Below, piece after piece: positions 35,847 to 45,173 of a stretch of DNA of 48,863 nt. Under the pieces are notes generated by a model. It was given only the letters and a program-made list of their open reading frames with translations, searched no databases and had not been told where the DNA came from. The stretch lies in contig JAFEDD010000068.1 in assembly GCA_018241765.1 (NCBI GenBank), forward strand, positions 1-48,863, written 5' to 3'. The position numbers were made by a program, and so were the translations under genes. The stretch's first letter is position 1. The number at the start of each line of letters is the position of its first letter. The DNA is from Pseudomonadota bacterium (lineage in GTDB: Bacteria; Pseudomonadota; Gammaproteobacteria; Burkholderiales; Casimicrobiaceae).

Positions 35847-36569
35847 ATGGAACGGGAAAAATTGGATCGGCTTGCGGTTCTGATCGACGCGGACAACGCG
35901 CAGTCGTCGTTGGCCGAACCGCTTTTCTCCGAGATTGCGCGATATGGCGACGCGTCAGTCCGGCGCGCGTACGGCGACTGGACGACGCAGAACCTCGTGG
36001 GCTGGAAGTCAGAGCTGCATCGACTGGCCATCCAGCCGGTGCAGCAATTCCGCTACACCACGGGCAAGAACGCCACCGATTCCGCATTGATCATTGACGC
36101 GATGGATTTGCTGCACTCGGGCAAATTCGAAGGGTTCTGCATCGTGTCCTCCGACAGCGATTTCACCCGTCTGGCGACCCGCATCCGTGAGGCAGGCGTA
36201 CGGGTGCTGGGTTTTGGCGAAGAAAAGACGCCTGCACCGTTCGTTGCGGCCTGCAACAAATTCATCTATACGTCGATTCTCGCTCCCGCGACGGCGAAGG
36301 GGGGCGAAACCGCTGCAGCCAAGAGCAAGCGCCCAGCGCTCAAACCGCTTTTGCTGGCCGCCATCGATGCGGTTGCCGGCGACGATGGATGGGCGAACCT
36401 TGGCGCACTCGGCTCCATTCTCGTCAAGAATGATCCGTCCTTTGATGAACGCGGCTACGGCCACAAAAAACTGAGCGACCTCGCTCGCAAGCAAAAGTAT
36501 CTCGAAGTTCGCGAAGAGAAGGCCGCGAACTCACCCTCGGTAGCGTTGTGGGTGCGTGCACGGCCATGA
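35847..36569 (+). CDS. NYN-domain nuclease-like protein with C-terminal OST-HTH/LOTUS domain
   Basis: A 240-residue protein. The NYN (LabA/DUF88) domain has the acidic residues in place: LIDADNAQ (D14, D16), TDSALIIDAMD (D78), and SSDSDFTRL (D103, D105). Residues 163-238 form a LOTUS-like winged helix (LLLAAIDAVAGDDGWANLGA, GYGHKKLSDLARKQKYLEV). It probably cleaves or binds RNA. It starts 9 bp after aspS and is likely co-transcribed. Confidence 0.9.
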   Translation: MEREKLDRLAVLIDADNAQSSLAEPLFSEIARYGDASVRRAYGDWTTQNLVGWKSELHRLAIQPVQQFRYTTGKNATDSALIIDAMDLLHSGKFEGFCIVSSDSDFTRLATRIREAGVRVLGFGEEKTPAPFVAACNKFIYTSILAPATAKGGETAAAKSKRPALKPLLLAAIDAVAGDDGWANLGALGSILVKNDPSFDERGYGHKKLSDLARKQKYLEVREEKAANSPSVALWVRARP

Positions 36570-36702
36570 CAGGGCATACCGCAGGCCAGTAGCGCGGATA
36601 GGCGGCGCGTAAACCGCCGTGTCCGGCAACGCACCGGCACCATGTCGCATTCGGCGCTACGATACGTCTATCAGGCACCTCGTCTGATATCCGGAGCCCA
36701 CG

Positions 36703-37098
36703 ATGATCACCCTCACGACTTGCTTTTCGAAATTCCGCCGCACAGGAACCGTTGCCGTGTTGGCGCTGAGCTGGCTGATTCCGGCGGGTGCGGTGGAGAT
36801 TCAGTGGTCGCCCGGAGACACGTTTGCCTATGGTGCGACGATCGCTCCCGGTAGCGCCCTCGAACTCTGTGGCGCAGTCGATCCGAGGCTGCCGGTGGAA
36901 TGGCGCTATCAGGCGAGCGGCCCGCTGACCTTCGACATCCACCGCCACAGCGGCAGTGAAGTCATCTACGCTTCGCGCAGCTATCTCACCCGACAGCAGA
37001 ACGGGCGCTTCAGTCCGACGTTTCAGTTCGACTGGTGCTGGACGTGGGCCAACGAATCCGCCGAACCGGTTTCACTGCGTGTCGACCTGAAGCGATAG
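36703..37098 (+). CDS. Small exported beta-sandwich protein (GOLD-like pattern)
   Basis: A 131-residue protein with a signal peptide (hydrophobic core VAVLALSWLIPAGA, cut before VEIQ). The mature part is beta-rich, with the pattern LTFDIHRHSGSEVIYA followed by FDWCWTWANES, which recalls GOLD-like small bacterial proteins in which the segment reads YCWMWxN. Two cysteines (in ELCGAV and DWCWTW) could pair. Function unknown. Confidence 0.75.
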   Translation: MITLTTCFSKFRRTGTVAVLALSWLIPAGAVEIQWSPGDTFAYGATIAPGSALELCGAVDPRLPVEWRYQASGPLTFDIHRHSGSEVIYASRSYLTRQQNGRFSPTFQFDWCWTWANESAEPVSLRVDLKR

Positions 37099-37127
37099 CC
37101 GGCTTTCGCGGCGTCGGCCCGACGCAT

Positions 37128-37679
37128 CTACTCGGCGGTGGCGAGCGCCTTGGCAAGTGCCAAAAGTTGCGCTCGCGTCAGTCCACTGGCCAGCGCCCGC
37201 ACCACACCGTCGGGCCGCTGTACCACGAGCAGCACGGCCGACTGGCCATGCACCATCGCGGCTCGGGCACCGAGGCCCGCAACCGCTTCGCGAGGCTTGC
37301 CCGCCGCCTCCTCGCCCGCGGTCAGCAACATATCGGCGTAGCCTTCGAAGGTGCGGCTGACTGAACTGGACTGAATGGCGGCGCGATCGAACCACTGCGC
37401 GGTCACGCTGTTCGCGCTGCCCTTGCCCCAGGCACAATCGACGACGTGCGCCTCGCCCGGCCGCTGCGCGGCGGGGCGCGCCACGGCCCCCGCGCCGAGG
37501 ACGCTCGCCACGCGATCGGGCGCAAGCAGCACCGTGCAGCGCGGCATGATGGTCGCCTCCGCGCCTGGCGCCTGCGCCTGAGCCATGGACACCGCCGCTG
37601 AAAGCGACGCAACGCACCCGAGCACGATGTCGGCGACGAGCGATCGGTGCGTTCGAGGATCGATCAGCCAGCGAACCAT
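37128..37679 (-). CDS. Small exported protein of unknown function
   Basis: A 183-residue protein. The ATG at 37679 has AGGAGG five bases upstream. A signal peptide ends around residues 33-37 (SMAQAQA). The mature protein has the pattern C-x-LLAPDRVASVLGAGA, then VVDCAWG; two cysteines probably form one disulfide. A similar C...LLxxxxVxxxLG...CxW layout is seen in several small periplasmic or lipoprotein families, so substrate binding is possible. It is convergent with the gene at 36703. Confidence 0.7.
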   Translation of the reverse strand: MVRWLIDPRTHRSLVADIVLGCVASLSAAVSMAQAQAPGAEATIMPRCTVLLAPDRVASVLGAGAVARPAAQRPGEAHVVDCAWGKGSANSVTAQWFDRAAIQSSSVSRTFEGYADMLLTAGEEAAGKPREAVAGLGARAAMVHGQSAVLLVVQRPDGVVRALASGLTRAQLLALAKALATAE

Positions 37680-38248
37680 CACACCCTCCTCACTTCCCGT
37701 TCAAACCGCAAACCGCGCTCGGCGCGCGCCAACGCGATGCATTGGCGAGTATGCCACCCAAGACCGAGCGATGCCAATTCAAACGCGGCGAAGCCCTCGG
37801 GCCGGATCCGCCCCGATGACCGGTGGCGATGACCGACGCCACGCAAGCGACGTCAAGCCGTCGCCTGCAGCCGGTAGGCGCGGGCTCGACCGCGCTTCGA
37901 TGCATTCGATGATCGGCGGCGATGACCGACACCACGACAGCGACGTCAAGCCGTCGCCTACAGCCGGTAGGCGCGGGCTTGACCGCGCTTCGATGCATTC
38001 GATGGCCGGTGGCGATGACCAACACCACGCAAGCGACGTCAAGCCGTCGCCTGCAGCCGGTAGGCGCGGCCGGATCCGGCCCGGCGCAGGCCCGGCGTCG
38101 ATCGATCCCGCGCGCCTCCTTGATGGCGGTCAAGTTCCCGGTGCGGAAATATCCCCTTGGCGCGCCCCGTGTGAGACAGTGCGTCCATCGCATGTCGTGA
38201 CGGACGCTTCGTGCGCCGCCACGGCTCATCTCCCTGGAGGTCGACATC
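37680..38248. other. Long intergenic stretch holding tandem array B
   Basis: The 569 bp between the exported-protein gene and the universal stress gene contain no convincing gene. Array B occupies 37814-38066. The decamer GCCGGATCCG occurs on both flanks (37801-37810 and 38069-38078). The rest, 38079-38248, carries only the stress gene ribosome-binding site (GGAGG). Confidence 0.7.
37814..38066. repeat. Tandem repeat array B, about 2.7 units of 93 bp
   Basis: The key stretch GACGTCAAGCCGTCGCCT occurs at 37849, 37942 and 38035, with an exact period of 93 bp. Each unit has GGTAGGCGCGGGCT, GACCGCGCTTCGATGCATTC and GGCGATGACC. Read on the plus strand, the unit matches the reverse complement of array A in order: a GTC-AGCC-TCGCCTACA block, a GGCTYGACCGCGCTTCG block, and a GGCGATGA block. 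There are no spacers, so not CRISPR. Confidence 0.88.
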
Positions 38249-38692
38249 ATGTTCAAGCACATCCTGGTTCCGGTCGATGGTTCCGCCACCGCACTGCAGG
38301 CCGTTCGCGAAGCAACCCGAATGGCGCAGGCCGTGAAAGCGCGCATCACGCTGATGCACGCCATTCAGGTCTACCCCTACGCCGGTCTTGGCGACACCTT
38401 CGGTGATGGGCTCGCGGTCTACCTGAACGCAGCGCACGCAGCGGCAAACGCGGCGATCGCCGAGGCGCGCGCCGTGATCGATGCCGGCGCTGTTGCCTGC
38501 GAATCACGCATCGTCGAGGGCAACAACGTGTGGCGCGCAATCGTTGACGCTGTGCCGGCGGTCGGGGCCGATCTCATCGTCATGGGCACCCACGGTCGCG
38601 GCATGATCGATCGCATGCTGCTTGGCAGCGTTGCCCAGCGCGTGCTCGCGAATGCCAGCGTGCCGGTGATGGTGGTGCATGGCAAAGAATGA
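38249..38692 (+). CDS. Universal stress protein (UspA family)
   Basis: A 147-residue Usp. Start MFKHILVPVDGS, and the ATP-binding signature GTHGRGMIDRMLLGS (G-x2-G-x9-G-S) near the C-terminus, ending ASVPVMVV. GGAGG precedes the ATG. Cytoplasmic stress-response protein. Six bases separate its stop from the GTG of the CoA-transferase, so they may form an operon. Confidence 0.95.
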   Translation: MFKHILVPVDGSATALQAVREATRMAQAVKARITLMHAIQVYPYAGLGDTFGDGLAVYLNAAHAAANAAIAEARAVIDAGAVACESRIVEGNNVWRAIVDAVPAVGADLIVMGTHGRGMIDRMLLGSVAQRVLANASVPVMVVHGKE

Positions 38693-38698
38693 CGTGGT

Positions 38699-40594
38699 GT
38701 GAACGCACGCCACGGGCCGCGCTCGAAGCAGGTCAGCGCCGCTGAGGCGGTGCGCCTGATCCATCGCGGAGACACGGTTGCCACGGGCGGTTTCGTCGGC
38801 ATCGGATTTGCCGAAGAAATTGCCATTGCGCTCGAGCAACGCTTTCTCGCCGAACGCCTGCCGCTCGAACTGACGTTGGTCTACGCCGCAGGGCAAGGCG
38901 ACGGCCAGCACCGCGGCCTCAATCATTTCGGGCATCCGGGCCTCGTGCGTCGCGTCATCGGTGGGCATTGGGGGCTCGTGCCCAAGCTGCAGGCGCTCGC
39001 CGCAGCCAACGAAATCGAGGCGTACAACCTGCCGCAAGGCGTCATCACGCACCTCTATCGCGACATCGCTGCCGGCAAGCCCGGCACGCTGACCCACGTC
39101 GGGCTTGGCACCTTCGTCGATCCCCGCCACGGTGGTGGCAAAGTCAATGCCCGCGCAACCGACGATCTGGTGACGCTGTTGGCGATCGATGGCAAGGAGT
39201 ACCTCTTCTACCGCGCGTTTCCGATTCACGTCGGCATCATTCGCGCGACGACGGCCGACCCCGACGGCAACCTGACGATGGAACGCGAAGCGTTGACGCT
39301 CGAAGCGCTGGCGATTGCGACGGCTGCGCACAACAGTGGCGGCGTGGTCATCGCGCAAGTCGAGCGCATTGCCGAACGAGGCTCGCTGAACCCACGTCAG
39401 GTGAAGGTGCCCGGCGTGCTGGTCGACGCCGTGGTCGTGGCCAGCGATCCGGCCCACCACATGCAGACGTTTGGCGAACCCTACAACGCCGCATTCGCTG
39501 GTGAAATCCGGGTTCCGATCGATGCGCTGCCTCCGCTGGCGCTCGATGAACGCAAGCTGATTGCGCGGCGCGCGGCCATCGAACTCAAGGCGCAGCAGGT
39601 CGTGAACCTCGGCATCGGCATGCCCGAGGGCGTCGCTGCGGTGGCGGCCGAAGAGCGGGTGACCGATCTCATCACGCTGACGGCCGAACCGGGCGTGATT
39701 GGTGGCGTGCCGGCCTCCGGTCTCAACTTCGGCGCGGCGATCAACACGCAGGCAGTCATCGATCAGCCCAATCAGTTCGATTTCTACGACGGTGGCGGGC
39801 TCGATATCGCCGTGCTCGGCATGGCCCAGGTGGACGCGCAGGGCAACGTCAATGTCAGCAAGTTCGGCCCGAAACTCGCAGGCGCAGGGGGCTTCATCAA
39901 CATCAGCCAGAACGCGAAGGCGGTCGTCTTCGTGGGCACGTTCACGGCCGGAAAGCTGCGCGCCGAAGTGGGCGGTGGGGCGCTCAGGATCGTGCAGGAG
40001 GGTGACACGCCGAAATTCGTCGCGCAAATCGAGCACCGCACCTTCAGCGGAGCGGAGGCGCTGCGGCGTCGACAAGCCGTGCTCTACGTCACCGAGCGCG
40101 CCGTCTTCCGTCTCATCGACGCTGGCGCAGGACAGTCGGCGCTCGAACTGATCGAAATGGCACCCGGCATCGACCTCGAACGCGACGTGCTTCGGCAGAT
40201 GGCGTTCGCACCGCGTCACGCACCGTCGGTGTCGAGCATGGATGCCGCACTCTTTCGCGATGCGCCGCTCGGGTTGCGCGCACGCATTCTCGCCAACCCG
40301 CTTGGCGAGCGCTTCGTGCTCACGCCCGATGCGGCGTCGATCTTCCTCGACTTCAGCGGCATGAGCGTGCACTCGGCGGGCGACCTCGCCGCCATCGAGC
40401 ACGCAATCGAAGCGCAACTTCGCGTCGCGACCGGGCCGGTCACGGCCATCGTCAACGACGATCATTTCAGCGTCGGAGAGTCGCTCATCGATGCCCACAC
40501 GGCGATGATGGAGCGGCTGCGCCGCCGCTACTTCAGCCGCGTCACGCGCTACGGCACGGGAGGGTTCCTGAAGGCTCGCGCCACGCTCGCCTGA
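38699..40594 (+). CDS. Family-I acyl-CoA:acetate/3-ketoacid CoA-transferase with C-terminal extension
   Basis: A 631-residue protein, GTG start. The N-terminal domain has [17 protein letters not shown] (24-40), and the second half has [11 protein letters not shown] (303-313) and the active-site motif TAEPGVIGG with catalytic Glu330. Both halves of a family-I CoA-transferase are fused in one chain, as in YdiF-type enzymes. About 100 extra residues at the C-terminus ([13 protein letters not shown] and [15 protein letters not shown]) form a further small domain. It moves CoA between short-chain acids; the acid is not determined by sequence. Confidence 0.9.
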   Translation: MNARHGPRSKQVSAAEAVRLIHRGDTVATGGFVGIGFAEEIAIALEQRFLAERLPLELTLVYAAGQGDGQHRGLNHFGHPGLVRRVIGGHWGLVPKLQALAAANEIEAYNLPQGVITHLYRDIAAGKPGTLTHVGLGTFVDPRHGGGKVNARATDDLVTLLAIDGKEYLFYRAFPIHVGIIRATTADPDGNLTMEREALTLEALAIATAAHNSGGVVIAQVERIAERGSLNPRQVKVPGVLVDAVVVASDPAHHMQTFGEPYNAAFAGEIRVPIDALPPLALDERKLIARRAAIELKAQQVVNLGIGMPEGVAAVAAEERVTDLITLTAEPGVIGGVPASGLNFGAAINTQAVIDQPNQFDFYDGGGLDIAVLGMAQVDAQGNVNVSKFGPKLAGAGGFINISQNAKAVVFVGTFTAGKLRAEVGGGALRIVQEGDTPKFVAQIEHRTFSGAEALRRRQAVLYVTERAVFRLIDAGAGQSALELIEMAPGIDLERDVLRQMAFAPRHAPSVSSMDAALFRDAPLGLRARILANPLGERFVLTPDAASIFLDFSGMSVHSAGDLAAIEHAIEAQLRVATGPVTAIVNDDHFSVGESLIDAHTAMMERLRRRYFSRVTRYGTGGFLKARATLA

Positions 40595-40603
40595 GCGCGA
40601 CGG

Positions 40604-41380
40604 TCAGAACGTCGGCACCGCCACCGTCAGCGCCGGATCGAAGTTCGCGTTTTCGGCGACGCCATCGCGAGCGTAGCCACGCGCATTGCAAAGCACACGC
40701 GTAGCCCCGACGACGTAGTCGAAACTGTCGTGCGTGTGCCCGTGAATCCAGAGATCCGGTCGTCTCGCCTGTATCAATGCCTGCACGTCGGAGACGAAAT
40801 TGGTGTTCAACAGCGATCCCGCGAAGCGCGGGTGAATGCTCTTCGGGCTTGGGGCGTGGTGCGTGATGACGACGGTCGGCCCGGCCGTGTGCGGCTGCCC
40901 GAGCGCCTGTTCGAGCCACGCGACGTTCTCGGCGAAGAGCGCCATCGCATCACCTGGTGCAAAGACACGCTCCGCGTCCTCCGGGCCGATGCGGATGCGA
41001 CTGAAATCGCGATTGAAGACAACCGACTGCGCAATCGCCTCGGCCTGGATCGCGCCCTCGCCGGCAATACGAAAATCGCTCCACAACGTGCTGCCAAGAA
41101 AGCGCACGCCATCGATGACGACGCCCGCGTTGTCGAGCAGGTGAATGCCCGCTGCGGCGCATGATTCGCGCAGCGCGCGCCGCACACTGGCCATGTTGCC
41201 GCCGTAGAACTCGTGATTGCCGGGCACGTACAGCGTCGGCTTCGCGAACTGGCTTGCCCAAGCGACGGCGGCATCGGGGCGCGCAATGTCGCCGGCGAGC
41301 ACGACGACGTCGGCGTCGGTCGCCGACGGCTCCAAGCCATGCACACTCAGGTGCAGATCCGAGAGGACGTGCAGCTTCAT
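40604..41380 (-). CDS. Calcineurin-like metallophosphoesterase
   Basis: A 258-residue enzyme with all metal motifs: SDLHL (D8, H10), LAGDIARP (D31), VPGNHEFYGG (N55, H56), ITHHAPS, and HGHTHDSFDY. The ATG at 41380 was chosen because the open frame upstream overlaps the acyl-CoA synthetase gene. No signal peptide; cytoplasmic. Substrate unknown. It lies 37 bp after the acyl-CoA synthetase on the same strand and converges with the CoA-transferase. Confidence 0.92.
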   Translation of the reverse strand: MKLHVLSDLHLSVHGLEPSATDADVVVLAGDIARPDAAVAWASQFAKPTLYVPGNHEFYGGNMASVRRALRESCAAAGIHLLDNAGVVIDGVRFLGSTLWSDFRIAGEGAIQAEAIAQSVVFNRDFSRIRIGPEDAERVFAPGDAMALFAENVAWLEQALGQPHTAGPTVVITHHAPSPKSIHPRFAGSLLNTNFVSDVQALIQARRPDLWIHGHTHDSFDYVVGATRVLCNARGYARDGVAENANFDPALTVAVPTF

Positions 41381-41417
41381 GGCCCGCAGACGCCGCAGTG
41401 TCCGCCGAAGCGAACGC

Positions 41418-43046
41418 TCAGGCCGACAGCGTGAACTCCTTGAACATTTCGCGCAGCTTGGTCTTTTGCATCTTGCCGGTGGCGCCGAGCGGGATCGCAT
41501 CGACGAACTGCACCGCGTCCGGGATCTGCCATTTGGCAATCTTGCCCTCGTAGAAATGCAGGATGTCCTGCGCGCTGACCTCGACATTGGGCTTCTTGAC
41601 GACCACCAGCATCGGGCGCTCATCCCACTTCGGATGGCGAACCCCGATGCAGGCGGCCATCGCGACCGCCGGGTGCGCCATGGCGATGTTTTCGACGTCG
41701 ATCGAGCTGATCCATTCACCTCCGGACTTGATGACGTCTTTGCTGCGATCGGTGATCTGCATGAAGCCGTCGGCGTCGAGCGTGGCCACGTCCCCGGTCG
41801 AAAAATAGCCATCGGCATCGAGAATGCTGCCGCCTTCGCCGCGATAGTACTGCTCGATGATCCACGAGCCACGCACCATCAAGTCCCCGGCGGCAACGCC
41901 ATCGCGCGGCAGTTCGTGGCCTTCGCCGTCGACGATTTTCATGTCGACCCCAAACACGGCGCGCCCCTGCTTGAGCAGCGTCGCGCGTTGCGCGTCCGCG
42001 CTGGCGTGAAGCTGCGTGCCTTTCAGCGTGCCGAAGGTTCCGAGCGGGCTCATTTCGGTCATGCCCCAGGCGTGGTTGACGGTGACGCCATAGCGATCAC
42101 GGAAGGCGTCGAGCATCGCCGGCGGGCATGCCGAGCCGCCGATCACCGTGCGCTTCATCGTGCTCAATTTGAGCTGGTTGGCGTCCATGTAGGCGAGCAG
42201 CATCTGCCAGACGGTTGGCACGCCGGCCGACATGGTCACCCCCTCGCTTTCGAAAAGCTCGTAGATCGACTTGCCGTCGAGCGCTGCGCCGGGGAACACG
42301 ACCTTCGCGCCCACCATCGGCATCAGATACGGCAACCCCCAGGCGTTGACGTGAAACATCGGAACCACCGGCAGCACGGTGTCGCGCGAGCAGATTCCGA
42401 TGACGTCGGTGGCCGCGCTCGCCAGCGCGTGCAGCATGCTCGAACGATGGCTGTAGAGCACGCCCTTCGGGTGTCCGGTCGTACCACTGGTGTAGCAAAG
42501 CCCCGCCGCGAGGTTCTCATCGAACACCGGCCAGGTGTAGTCGCCGCCGTTCGGCGCCAGCCACGCTTCGTAGCTTTGCAGGTTCGGGATGCCGCTGTCG
42601 GCCGGCAGTTGGGCGGCATCGCAAAGCGCAATGAAGTGCTTCACCGTGGGCAGTTTCGAAGCCACGGCCTTCACCAGAGGCAGGAAGCTCATGTCGAAGG
42701 CGAGCACTTCGTCTTCGGCGTGATTGACGATCCAGGCAAGCTGCTCGGGGTGCAATCGCGGGTTGAGCGTGTGCAGCACCCGGCCAGAGCCGGACACGCC
42801 GTAATAGAGCTCGAAATGGCGATAGCCGTTCCACGCCAGCGTGCCCACCCGAGCCGACTGCGCAAGCCCGAGCGCATCGAGCGCCTGAGCAACCTGCTTG
42901 GCGCGGCGATTGATCGTGGCGTAGTTCGAGCGATGGATGTCGCCTTCGACGCGACGCGACACGACCTCCGTGTCGCCGTGATACAGCGCGGCAAATTCGA
43001 TCGCCGACGAAATCATCAGCGGGTGGAATTGCATCAGGCCTTGCAT
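41418..43046 (-). CDS. Acyl-CoA synthetase (AMP-binding, medium/long-chain fatty acid type)
   Basis: A 542-residue ANL-superfamily enzyme. P-loop YTSGTTGHPKGV (about 190-201), the VPMFHVNAWG motif, AWGMTEMSPLG, GYFSTGDVATLD, the hinge DRSKDVIKSGGEW, and a C-terminal catalytic Lys in GATGKMQK. The length and HVNAWG motif suit the AlkK-like, medium-chain acyl-CoA ligase group. It activates fatty acids through acyl-AMP to acyl-CoA for beta-oxidation. Confidence 0.94.
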   Translation of the reverse strand: MQGLMQFHPLMISSAIEFAALYHGDTEVVSRRVEGDIHRSNYATINRRAKQVAQALDALGLAQSARVGTLAWNGYRHFELYYGVSGSGRVLHTLNPRLHPEQLAWIVNHAEDEVLAFDMSFLPLVKAVASKLPTVKHFIALCDAAQLPADSGIPNLQSYEAWLAPNGGDYTWPVFDENLAAGLCYTSGTTGHPKGVLYSHRSSMLHALASAATDVIGICSRDTVLPVVPMFHVNAWGLPYLMPMVGAKVVFPGAALDGKSIYELFESEGVTMSAGVPTVWQMLLAYMDANQLKLSTMKRTVIGGSACPPAMLDAFRDRYGVTVNHAWGMTEMSPLGTFGTLKGTQLHASADAQRATLLKQGRAVFGVDMKIVDGEGHELPRDGVAAGDLMVRGSWIIEQYYRGEGGSILDADGYFSTGDVATLDADGFMQITDRSKDVIKSGGEWISSIDVENIAMAHPAVAMAACIGVRHPKWDERPMLVVVKKPNVEVSAQDILHFYEGKIAKWQIPDAVQFVDAIPLGATGKMQKTKLREMFKEFTLSA

Positions 43047-43204
43047 GAGTACGTCCTTTCACAGCGTGTTGTTCTTCGCGCCACGGTGCCGCGCCGGGCC
43101 GAGCCCAGCCGATGCGCGCATCGCACCGCCGCATGCTTCGCCAATCGTAACCTCTGCTGCATCGCGCAATGAAGCGAGCACACCGTTTGAACTCGAAAAA
43201 ATGC

Positions 43205-43328
43205 GCAACAGCTTTCACGCAAAAGCCGCATTCACGATGGGCTTACAGCTCGATTTCACTGATTATCGACTTTGCAGGAAACGTCGCTCCAAGCCCGTTA
43301 TGGATGCGGCTTTTCGTGCAAAGTTGTC
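43205..43328. repeat. Dispersed palindromic element, copy 3
   Basis: About 124 bp starting GCAACAGCTTTCACGCAAAA and ending GGCTTTTCGTGCAAAGTTGTC. The arms pair (GCCGCATTCACGATGGGCTT against AAGCCCGTTATGGATGCGGC). The central part CGATTTCACTGATTATCGACTT is shared with the other two copies. It starts right after the modC stop on the minus strand and could double as a transcription-stopping hairpin between modC and the acyl-CoA synthetase gene. Confidence 0.85.
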
Positions 43329-43334
43329 AAGCCA

Positions 43335-44468
43335 TCAAGCCGTGAAACCGAGACTGCGACGATCGAAGGCGATGGCCTTGATCAGTGCGAATACCGGCAG
43401 GCCGGGCGCCAGTTGCAACTCGTCGAGCGCCGCGCGCGTGATGCGCGCGAGCAACGCATGGCCGCCGCCGGCCAGACTCAGGCGAACCTCGACGATGGCG
43501 CCGCCACGGTCGTCGATCGCAGCCACCGTGGCGGGCAGCACGTTGCGAATGCTGAGCCCGCTGGGACGGGTGAGCGCGATGGCCACGTCGCGGGCGCGAA
43601 TGCGGATGCGCACCCGCGCGCCGGGCGCCGTATCGGTGCCCGGCGCCACCAGTTCGCCGCCATCGAAGCGGTAGTGCGTCATCGCCAGACGCTCGTCGCA
43701 GCGCGTGGCCGTCGCCTCCAGCAACACACCCCCCTCGAAGCGACCGGTGTAGGGGCGCAGATCATCGCGATTGAACACGGTCTCGGTGTCGGCGCAGGCG
43801 ATGGTGCAACCGTCGTTCATCACCGCAACCTCATCGGCCAGGCGCGTGACCTCGCCCACCGAGTGACTGACGTAGACGATGCGTACGCGAAATTCATCAC
43901 GCACGGCCTCGATCAAGCGCAGAATCTCGCCGCGCCGCGCGTTGTCGAGCGAGGCAAGCGGCTCATCCATCAAAAGCAGCCGCGGCTGCGACAGCAGCGC
44001 TCGCCCGATGGCGACGCGTTGCCGCTCGCCCCCCGACAACGACGCCGGCACCCGCGCGAGCAACGGCCGCAGACCGAGCAAATCGACGACGGCATCGAAC
44101 CCGAGCGTTGCGCTGACTTCGCGGCGGACCGCGCGGCGCGCACCGTAGCGCAGGTTCTCGCCGACGTTCAGGTGCGGAAACAGCAACCCATCCTGAAACA
44201 CGTAGCCGACACCACGTCGCTCGATCGGCGTGTCGACACCGAGTGCGGCATCGAACCACGTTTCGCCATCGATGACGATATGGCCGCGCGTGGGTCGCAC
44301 GAGGCCCGCGAGCATGTTCACGACAGTCGACTTGCCGGAACCGGAACGCCCGAACAACGCGAGGATGCGCGCTTCGCTGCGAAGCGTCGCGCTGACGCGC
44401 TCGACGCCGCCCTGCCCTTCGCCACGACGCGGCACGGCAAAGCGGACCTCCGCCTCGAACTCGATCAC
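43335..44468 (-). CDS. modC: Molybdate ABC transporter ATP-binding protein ModC
   Basis: A 377-residue ATPase. Walker A GRSGSGKST, Q-loop FQDGLLFPHLNV, signature LSGGERQRVAIGRA, Walker B LLLMDEPLASLD, then a C-terminal TOBE/Mop domain (IRARDVAIALTRPSGLSIRN) that binds molybdate. The GTG at 44468 was chosen: it overlaps the modB stop by 4 bp (GTGA). It drives molybdate import through ModB. Confidence 0.95.
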   Translation of the reverse strand: MIEFEAEVRFAVPRRGEGQGGVERVSATLRSEARILALFGRSGSGKSTVVNMLAGLVRPTRGHIVIDGETWFDAALGVDTPIERRGVGYVFQDGLLFPHLNVGENLRYGARRAVRREVSATLGFDAVVDLLGLRPLLARVPASLSGGERQRVAIGRALLSQPRLLLMDEPLASLDNARRGEILRLIEAVRDEFRVRIVYVSHSVGEVTRLADEVAVMNDGCTIACADTETVFNRDDLRPYTGRFEGGVLLEATATRCDERLAMTHYRFDGGELVAPGTDTAPGARVRIRIRARDVAIALTRPSGLSIRNVLPATVAAIDDRGGAIVEVRLSLAGGGHALLARITRAALDELQLAPGLPVFALIKAIAFDRRSLGFTA

Positions 44469-45160
44469 GAGCCACCGCCCCGCTGCTGGCGCGTCGCTCG
44501 GCGGTTGATCCACTCGCTCGCCGCGAGAGCCATGAGCGCCAGCGCCACCGAGACGGCGCACAGCCGCAAGATCGCCGCGTCACCACCGGGGCTCTGCGTC
44601 AGGCTGTAGATCGCCAACGGCAAGGTCTGCGTCTCGCCCGGAATGTTCGACACGAAGGTGATGGTGGCGCCGAATTCGCCCAGCGAGCGCGCAAACGCAA
44701 GCAGCACGCCCACCACCACCCCCGGCAGCGACAGCGGCAACGTCACCGTCCAGAACACGCGCCACCGCGACGCCCCGAGCGTTCGTGCCGCCGCCTCCAG
44801 CCGCGGCGATACCGCTTCGATCGACAAGCGCATCGCGCGCACCATCAGCGGGAACCCCATCACCGCCGCCGCCAACGCCGCTCCGGTCCAGCGAAACGCG
44901 AGCGTGATGCCACAACAATCGGCCAACGCGGCGCCAAGCACGCCCTGGCGGCCGAACAAGACGAGCAGCGCATAACCGATGACCACCGGCGGCAACACCA
45001 GCGGCAAATGCACGAGCGCGTCGAACAAGGTCTTGCCGTGGAACGACCGCCGGGCAAGGAGCCAGGCACATCCCAACGCGAGCGGCACGGACAGCACCAC
45101 GCTGGCTGCGGCCACCCGCAGGCTGAGCGCGATGATCGCGAATTCGTCGTTCGACAGCAC
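44465..45160 (-). CDS. modB: Molybdate ABC transporter permease ModB
   Basis: A 231-residue permease with about five transmembrane helices and the coupling loop EAAARTLGASRWRVFWTVTLP (EAA motif). LGEFGATITF is typical of ModB. The start is GTG at 45160, 13 bp after the modA stop; this gives the standard family length. It overlaps modC by 4 bp. Confidence 0.95.
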   Translation of the reverse strand: MLSNDEFAIIALSLRVAAASVVLSVPLALGCAWLLARRSFHGKTLFDALVHLPLVLPPVVIGYALLVLFGRQGVLGAALADCCGITLAFRWTGAALAAAVMGFPLMVRAMRLSIEAVSPRLEAAARTLGASRWRVFWTVTLPLSLPGVVVGVLLAFARSLGEFGATITFVSNIPGETQTLPLAIYSLTQSPGGDAAILRLCAVSVALALMALAASEWINRRATRQQRGGGS

Positions 45161-45173
45161 GCGAGGCGCAGAC

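Noticed and set aside
37690-38364. A 224-codon minus-strand open frame over array B
   Set aside because: It reads through the 93-bp repeats and into the universal stress gene; no family features.
38504-40498. A 664-codon open frame antisense to the CoA-transferase gene
   Set aside because: Shadow; the plus-strand frame has the complete enzyme signature.
41217-43172. A 651-codon open frame antisense to the acyl-CoA synthetase
   Set aside because: Shadow; no family features, rich in His and Arg.
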